From contig NZ_JAFKON010000003.1 in assembly GCF_022803015.1 (NCBI RefSeq), forward strand, positions 434,001-498,000: a stretch of DNA of 64,000 nt. Reading direction: 5' to 3'. This DNA is from Arthrobacter humicola (GTDB lineage Bacteria > Actinomycetota > Actinomycetes > Actinomycetales > Micrococcaceae). The position numbers and the translations under genes were made by a program. The notes under the pieces are model-generated. The model had not been told where the DNA came from and ran no database searches. It saw only the letters and a program-made list of their open reading frames with translations. Shown here in pieces: positions 60,109 to 64,000 of the stretch (its first letter is position 1; every line of letters starts with the position of its first letter).

Positions 60109-60153
60109 GCACGGGCCGGCCACCTATTCGTAGGTGGCCGGCCCGTGCTGTTT
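60109..60153. terminator. strong terminator between prpC and a Nudix gene
   Basis: GCACGGGCCGGCCACCT (60109-60125) pairs perfectly with 60132-60148, loop ATTCGT, followed by a short TGTTT. It serves the convergent pair. Confidence 0.85.
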
Positions 60154-60164
60154 GCCCGCGGACT

Positions 60165-60647
60165 TCAGCGCCGCGGGATCCGGACCGACGCAACGGTCTC
60201 GTTGTCCTCGTTCAGGACCACGACGACGTCGATCGTTTCGCCTGCCAGCGCCGGAGGCAGCCAGTGCCCCGCATCCTGCCACATCCGCTCCAGCGGCAAC
60301 GCCGCGGAGTCGAACCATTCGGGCGTTATTTCGGGGCTCTCGGCGGGTTCGCCGTGCCACCGCCGGGTGGTGAAGAGCCGGCACGACATGTTCCAGTCAG
60401 GCCGGGCCGGAAAGATGAACTCGACAACGCCGGCGTGGGCCAGGTCCTCTTGGAGCACTATGATCCCGGCTTCTTCCCAGACCTCGCGGACCACGGCCTC
60501 GGCGTCGCTCTCCCCCGGCTCCACGTGGCCGCCGATTCCCACGATCTTGCCGATGCCAAAGCCGGTCCTCTTCATGCCCAGCAGCACCTCGGTGCCGCTC
60601 TCCGCATCACGGAGCGGGAAGCAGAGAGTGACGGGCGTGAGCTTCAT
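60165..60647 (-). CDS. Nudix hydrolase (MutT-like, 8-oxo-dGTPase type)
   Basis: Nudix enzyme of 160 residues with a complete box, GHVEPGESDAEAVVREVWEEAGI (residues about 40-62; key Glu pair in EVWEEAG). KLTPVTLCFPLRD at the start and the PDWNMSCRLFTTRRWHG and WFDSAALPLERMW segments resemble the MTH1-type oxidised-purine triphosphatases. Start ATG at 60647. Adjacent to but not overlapping the ECF partner gene. Substrate inferred. Confidence 0.88.
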   Translation of the reverse strand: MKLTPVTLCFPLRDAESGTEVLLGMKRTGFGIGKIVGIGGHVEPGESDAEAVVREVWEEAGIIVLQEDLAHAGVVEFIFPARPDWNMSCRLFTTRRWHGEPAESPEITPEWFDSAALPLERMWQDAGHWLPPALAGETIDVVVVLNEDNETVASVRIPRR

Positions 60648-60682
60648 GTGCTCAACCCTATAGCTGCCGCAGGCTGCCGGCG

Positions 60683-61444
60683 CTATCCGGCGGCCGGGCC
60701 GTCGCCGACAAGCTGCTGCCTCAGTTCGACCGGTATCCCCTTCTGCGCGAATTCCTTGTCCATGGCCTGCTGCGGCGTGAGGCCCTGGTTGTTTGTGGCT
60801 TGGAACTCCCAGTTGTAGACGCTGGACCACTCCTGCCGGACATCGCAGAGGAATCGGCCGTTCTGCAGTTTGGCGATCTTGAACCAGGCGTTGCCGCCAT
60901 CGAGCTGGAGTGCCCGGATACCGTCACCGGAAATGGAGTAGGCGAGCCATCCGCCGGCGCAGCCCAGCACCGTGTAGTAGCCCTGTTCGGCGGGGGCAAT
61001 CGGGATGATCGCGCGCTGCTGGTCATTGCGCTGCTGGTCAATGTTGGCCAGGGTGCATGCGACCCCGCCGGTGCTCAAAGCGGCAGGACTCGCTTTCGTG
61101 GGAGACGACGGGGCGGCTGGTGAGGCAGCGGACGGGGTTGGGGACGACGGCAATGGGCTCGCGGAGACAGTCGGGGCCGGGATGCCCGTCTGGGCAGGCC
61201 CCGGTGCTGGTTGGGGCATCAGATTGCCGCCGACAACCACCGCGCCAACGATGGCTGCAGCGGCCAGTACAGTCGCGGCCGCAGCCCGCACGGCATTGCG
61301 TCGTGCCGGAGTGCGCCCTGCCAAAAGGACGACATTCGGATCCGTGGAAAATACGATTGAGCGGGCAGAGTCGCTTCCGGACTCTGCCCCCGGCGCTCCC
61401 ACCCGAGGTTTTGCATCCCTCATGAGCTGTTCGATGCGGTCCAT
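60683..61444 (-). CDS. membrane protein paired with the ECF sigma factor (putative anti-sigma)
   Basis: Protein of 253 residues: a cytoplasmic N terminus (about 1-50, MDRIEQLMRDAKPRVG), one membrane helix (about 52-73), a long Pro/Ser/Thr/Ala linker and an extracytoplasmic domain with two Cys (GVACTLANID, VLGCAGGW) and a Trp-rich end. It lies 2 bases after the sigma-factor stop. The topology suits an anti-sigma factor, but no HxxxCxxC zinc motif is present. Start at the ATG at 61444 behind GAAGGAC. Confidence 0.7.
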   Translation of the reverse strand: MDRIEQLMRDAKPRVGAPGAESGSDSARSIVFSTDPNVVLLAGRTPARRNAVRAAAATVLAAAAIVGAVVVGGNLMPQPAPGPAQTGIPAPTVSASPLPSSPTPSAASPAAPSSPTKASPAALSTGGVACTLANIDQQRNDQQRAIIPIAPAEQGYYTVLGCAGGWLAYSISGDGIRALQLDGGNAWFKIAKLQNGRFLCDVRQEWSSVYNWEFQATNNQGLTPQQAMDKEFAQKGIPVELRQQLVGDGPAAG

Positions 61445-61446
61445 GG

Positions 61447-61950
61447 CTAGTCCTTCCGTTCGGTCATGAGATGTGAGGGGGCAGCTTTCGCGAACGCCCG
61501 GCGTGCCCGGTGCAGGCGAACCGCAGCGGCGGATGAAGAACATCCCAGCGTCTGCGCCATTTCAGCGATGGTCAGCTCGTCCCAGTAGGAGAGCATAAGG
61601 ACTTCGCGGTCCCGCTCCCTGAGCTGCACCAGCACCTCTGCCACGGCGGCTCGTTCTTCATCGTTTGACCCGGGGGCTTGGCTGCGGACATCGTCTTTCA
61701 GCCTTTCGACAAGTTCCTGGCGGCGCCGGCGGCCCTTGTACTCATTGCCGACCACATTCCGGGCCGTTGCCAACAACCAGCCAATGCCGGGCGGTTCCGC
61801 CAGCTCCTTCTCCCAGGCAATTCTGAAGACGTCCGCGGCCAGTTCCTCGGCGCGGTGCCCGTCACTGATACGGCACGCAATGTAGCGGTAGACCCGCGCG
61901 GAGTGCTGGGTGTGCAGATCAATGAACGCTTGCTCTTTGGCAGCCAACAT
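61447..61950 (-). CDS. ECF-family RNA polymerase sigma factor
   Basis: Sigma-70 family factor of about 167 residues. Region 2: VYRYIACRISDGHRAEELAADVFRIAWE and the WLLATARNVVGNEYKGRRRR core/-10-binding segment. Region 4: LRERDREVLMLSYWDELTIAEMAQTLGCSSSAAAVRLHRARRA, a typical HTH. Start: ATG at 61950 follows GGGGGAACC; ATG 61968 is nearly as good. Co-transcribed with the membrane partner. No regulon can be deduced here. Confidence 0.9.
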   Translation of the reverse strand: MLAAKEQAFIDLHTQHSARVYRYIACRISDGHRAEELAADVFRIAWEKELAEPPGIGWLLATARNVVGNEYKGRRRRQELVERLKDDVRSQAPGSNDEERAAVAEVLVQLRERDREVLMLSYWDELTIAEMAQTLGCSSSAAAVRLHRARRAFAKAAPSHLMTERKD

Positions 61951-62076
61951 GGTGGTTCCCCCGGACATCGATGACTTCTTCTTGATGTGTAAGTGTCCAG
62001 TGAACGGCATTTCCTTACACAGGCCCGCAAAAAAGTTCGCCGTAACCGGCGCGGTGCGGGACCGGCGGACTATACC

Positions 62077-63099
62077 TTAGCCCAGGGCGCGCGGGTGCGC
62101 GGCGGCATAGATCTCCCGCAGCGTATCGGCCGTCACCTGGGTGTAGACCTGCGTGGTGGTCACCGAGGCGTGCCCCAGCAGTTCCTGCACCACCCGGACG
62201 TCGGCGCCGCCCTCCAGCAGGTGGGTGGCGAAGGAGTGCCGCAGCGTGTGCGGCGAAACGTCCTTGGTGATGTGGGCCTTGTCCGCCGCCGCCTTCAAAA
62301 TGGTCCAGGCGCTTTGCCGGCTGATCCTGCCGCCGCGGGCGTTGAGGAACAGGGCAGGGGTGCCCTTGCCCTTGGCGGCCAGCAGGGGCCGGCCGCGGAC
62401 GAGGTAGGCGTCAAGGGCTCGTGCCCCATAGGATCCGAGCGGGACGAGGCGTTCCTTGGAGCCCTTGCCGAAGAGCCTGACGATCGCGGGCCCTTCGCCG
62501 GCGTCGGACCCGCCCGAGGTATGCAGGGAAATGTCGTCAACGTCCAGGCCCACGGCTTCGCTGATGCGGGCACCGGTGGAATAGAGGAATTCGAGCAGCG
62601 AGCGGTCGCGCAGGCCGGTCGCCGTGTCCGTGCCGGCCGCCTCGAGGATCCGGGTGACCTCGTCGATGCTGATGGCCTTGGGCAGCCGCTTGCCGGGCAT
62701 GGGCGGGTGGACGTCGCTGGCCGGGTCGGTGGACGTGATGCCTTCGAGGGCCCAGAACTTGTGGAGTCCGCGCACAGCCACCACCGTCCGGGCCGCCGAG
62801 CGGATGCCCAGGGCCGAGCCGCCGTCGGACCCGTCGGAGAGCGCCTGAACGAAGGCTGTGACGTCGTGCCGGGTGATCTCCGCGGGGCGTTCCCGGCCCG
62901 CGTGGGCCAGATGCCTGGCGTAGCGGGCCAGGTCCCGCCGGTAGGCGGAGAGCGTGTTGGCCGCGAGGCCCCGCTCCACGCCCATGTGCTGCAGGTAGTC
63001 AGTGATTGCGCGGTCGATCGCCGTCACCGCCCGGGCGGGCGGGCGCTCGGGAGCGGCTGCCTGCGCCGGGGCCGGCGGTTCGGCAATCAGCGGTTCCAC
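62077..63099 (-). CDS. xerD: site-specific tyrosine recombinase XerD
   Basis: Resolves chromosome dimers with XerC at dif. The 340 residues contain the N-terminal core-binding domain ([20 protein letters not shown]) and the catalytic domain with the R-H-R-H/Y set: [13 protein letters not shown] (Arg), [19 protein letters not shown] (His, Arg), [12 protein letters not shown] (His, nucleophile Tyr). GTG start shares one base with the Nudix stop (TAGTG). In related genomes parA-scpAB follows closely; here they are 30 kb away. No dif-like site was seen. Confidence 0.95.
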   Translation of the reverse strand: MEPLIAEPPAPAQAAAPERPPARAVTAIDRAITDYLQHMGVERGLAANTLSAYRRDLARYARHLAHAGRERPAEITRHDVTAFVQALSDGSDGGSALGIRSAARTVVAVRGLHKFWALEGITSTDPASDVHPPMPGKRLPKAISIDEVTRILEAAGTDTATGLRDRSLLEFLYSTGARISEAVGLDVDDISLHTSGGSDAGEGPAIVRLFGKGSKERLVPLGSYGARALDAYLVRGRPLLAAKGKGTPALFLNARGGRISRQSAWTILKAAADKAHITKDVSPHTLRHSFATHLLEGGADVRVVQELLGHASVTTTQVYTQVTADTLREIYAAAHPRALG

Positions 63100-63761
63100 T
63101 AGCGCTGGCTGGGATGGGCGGGCCAGGGCGCGTCGGCCGGGCGGAGGCTTTCGAAGTTGCCCGCGCGGGCGGCGGCAGCAGCCAGGACGCCGACGACGGC
63201 GGACGGGTTGTGGAGGCGGCCGTCAAGGACCGCCCGCACGGCCTCGTCCAGCGGGGTCCAGCGCAGTTCGATTTCGGCTTCCTCGTCGGTGCGGACGTGC
63301 CGCTCATGTCCCGGCACCTCACTCAGGCCGCGGGCCAGGTAGATGCGGATGGCCTCGCTGGAGGAGCCCGGGGAGTTGAAGAAGTCCGCCAGCACGTTCC
63401 AGCGGTCCGCGACGAGGTCTGCTTCCTCGGCCAGTTCGCGGGCGGCCCCGACGACGAAGTCCTCCCCTTCGACGTCAAGCAGCCCGGCGGGGATCTCCCA
63501 GAGATCCATGCCGACGGGGTGCCGGTACTGCCGGAGCAGCAGCACGTCGCCGTCGTCGTTCATCGGGAGAACCGCCACCGCGCCGGGATGGTCGATATAG
63601 TCCCGGACCAGGGTGTCGCCGTCGTCGTTGAGCTGGAAACTGTCGCTGACGACGTCCCAGATCCTGCCCTCGTACACCTTCCGGGACGACAAAAGACGGC
63701 GCGGGCTCGGCTCATCCGAAACCTGCCGTGCAGCATTGGGGGTCTCAGACATACCGGGCAT
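63099..63761 (-). CDS. ADP-ribose pyrophosphatase-type Nudix hydrolase
   Basis: Nudix protein of 220 residues between pyrG and xerD, as in mycobacteria (Rv1700). The box appears as [24 protein letters not shown], slightly variant but with the REL-EEA core. [25 protein letters not shown] and the upstream [15 protein letters not shown] match ADP-ribose/NUDT5-like enzymes. Start ATG 63761 behind AAGGA; ATG 63752 is an alternative. The pyrG stop is 27 bases upstream. Confidence 0.92.
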   Translation of the reverse strand: MPGMSETPNAARQVSDEPSPRRLLSSRKVYEGRIWDVVSDSFQLNDDGDTLVRDYIDHPGAVAVLPMNDDGDVLLLRQYRHPVGMDLWEIPAGLLDVEGEDFVVGAARELAEEADLVADRWNVLADFFNSPGSSSEAIRIYLARGLSEVPGHERHVRTDEEAEIELRWTPLDEAVRAVLDGRLHNPSAVVGVLAAAAARAGNFESLRPADAPWPAHPSQR

Positions 63762-63788
63762 CGCGCCGTCCTTTGATTCAGTTGGAAA

Positions 63789-64000
63789 TTACTTGGACAC
63801 TGCTGCCGACGAGGGCTTGGGCGCAGGTGCCGGGGCATCGGCCTTTGCACTCGGGCTGCTGCTGGCAGCGGGCGCGGCATCGCCGGCCCGCTGGTGGCCA
63901 AGGGCAGCCTCAATCAGGCCCGCGAACAGCGGGTGCGGGCGCGTGGGCCGCGAGCTGAGCTCGGGGTGCGCCTGCGTGGCCACGTAGTACGGGTGGACGT
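63789..64000 (-). CDS. pyrG: CTP synthase, 3' end only
   Basis: The last 70 codons of CTP synthase; the rest is beyond the window. [18 protein letters not shown] contains the His and Glu of the glutamine-amidotransferase triad, followed by [12 protein letters not shown] and an Ala/Pro/Ser tail of about 35 residues beyond the normal end. The gene order pyrG-nudix-xerD is conserved in actinobacteria. Confidence 0.92.
   Translation of the reverse strand, partial: VHPYYVATQAHPELSSRPTRPHPLFAGLIEAALGHQRAGDAAPAASSSPSAKADAPAPAPKPSSAAVSK

Noticed and set aside
32120-62076. Integrative mobile element
   Set aside because: No integrase, transposase, boundary repeats or tRNA junction seen. XerD next to it is the housekeeping recombinase, so the block is described as an insertion in gene order only.

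Overview
The window is chromosomal DNA from a high-GC actinobacterium, most likely Micrococcaceae of the Arthrobacter/Pseudarthrobacter group. The evidence is the GC-rich coding, frequent GTG starts, GarA/FtsR/Rv1830-type and PknL/Rv2175c-type loci, class II DAHP synthase and a group 1h [NiFe]-hydrogenase. The window is almost fully coding. No insertion sequence, prophage, CRISPR array or rRNA was seen; one tRNA is present.

Layout. (1) 1-6.5 kb: 5' end of dinB, a lipoprotein, a polyprenyl diphosphate synthase, an Rv2175c-type DNA-binding protein, a LysM lytic transglycosylase and a PASTA Ser/Thr kinase. (2) 6.6-19.3 kb: aroG (class II), plsC, two tandem alpha/beta hydrolases, a membrane protein, ROK glucokinase, acyl-CoA ligase, pyruvate carboxylase and a ParA-like ATPase. 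Much of this mirrors the mycobacterial Rv2173-Rv2187 region. (3) 19.4-22.7 kb: the conserved gcvH - garA/odhI - ftsR - bifunctional nuclease - Rv1830-type MerR cluster. (4) 22.8-23.9 kb: an Fpg-family glycosylase and tRNA-Pro(GGG). (5) 24.0-32.1 kb, all on the minus strand: parA-scpA-scpB-rluB-tyrA-cmk-plsC-der, with start/stop overlaps or very short gaps at most junctions.

(6) 32.1-62.0 kb: an accessory block of about 30 kb between parA and xerD, two genes that lie close together in the usual actinobacterial order pyrG-nudix-xerD-parA-scpAB. It holds: hypAB and a group 1h high-affinity [NiFe]-hydrogenase (hhySL) with a NifU-Rieske fusion, several uncharacterised families, a 39-residue membrane peptide, a maturation protease and hypC; a FecCD-type metal/metallophore ABC importer; dctA with a CitA/DcuS-type two-component system; a permease-PrpF-LysR module; and the methylcitrate pathway (prpE, a GntR regulator, prpDBC). 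A Nudix gene and an ECF sigma/membrane-partner pair close the block. (7) 62.1-64.0 kb: xerD, ADP-ribose-type nudix and the 3' end of pyrG.

Working together: the block combines atmospheric or trace H2 oxidation with uptake and catabolism of C4-dicarboxylates and propionate. These are typical carbon-starvation fuels, so it can be read as a persistence-metabolism island (inference). The most interesting parts are the poorly understood hydrogenase-associated proteins (36.6-42.3 kb) and a run of six 9-bp-phased MtrA-like half sites upstream of the LysM transglycosylase.
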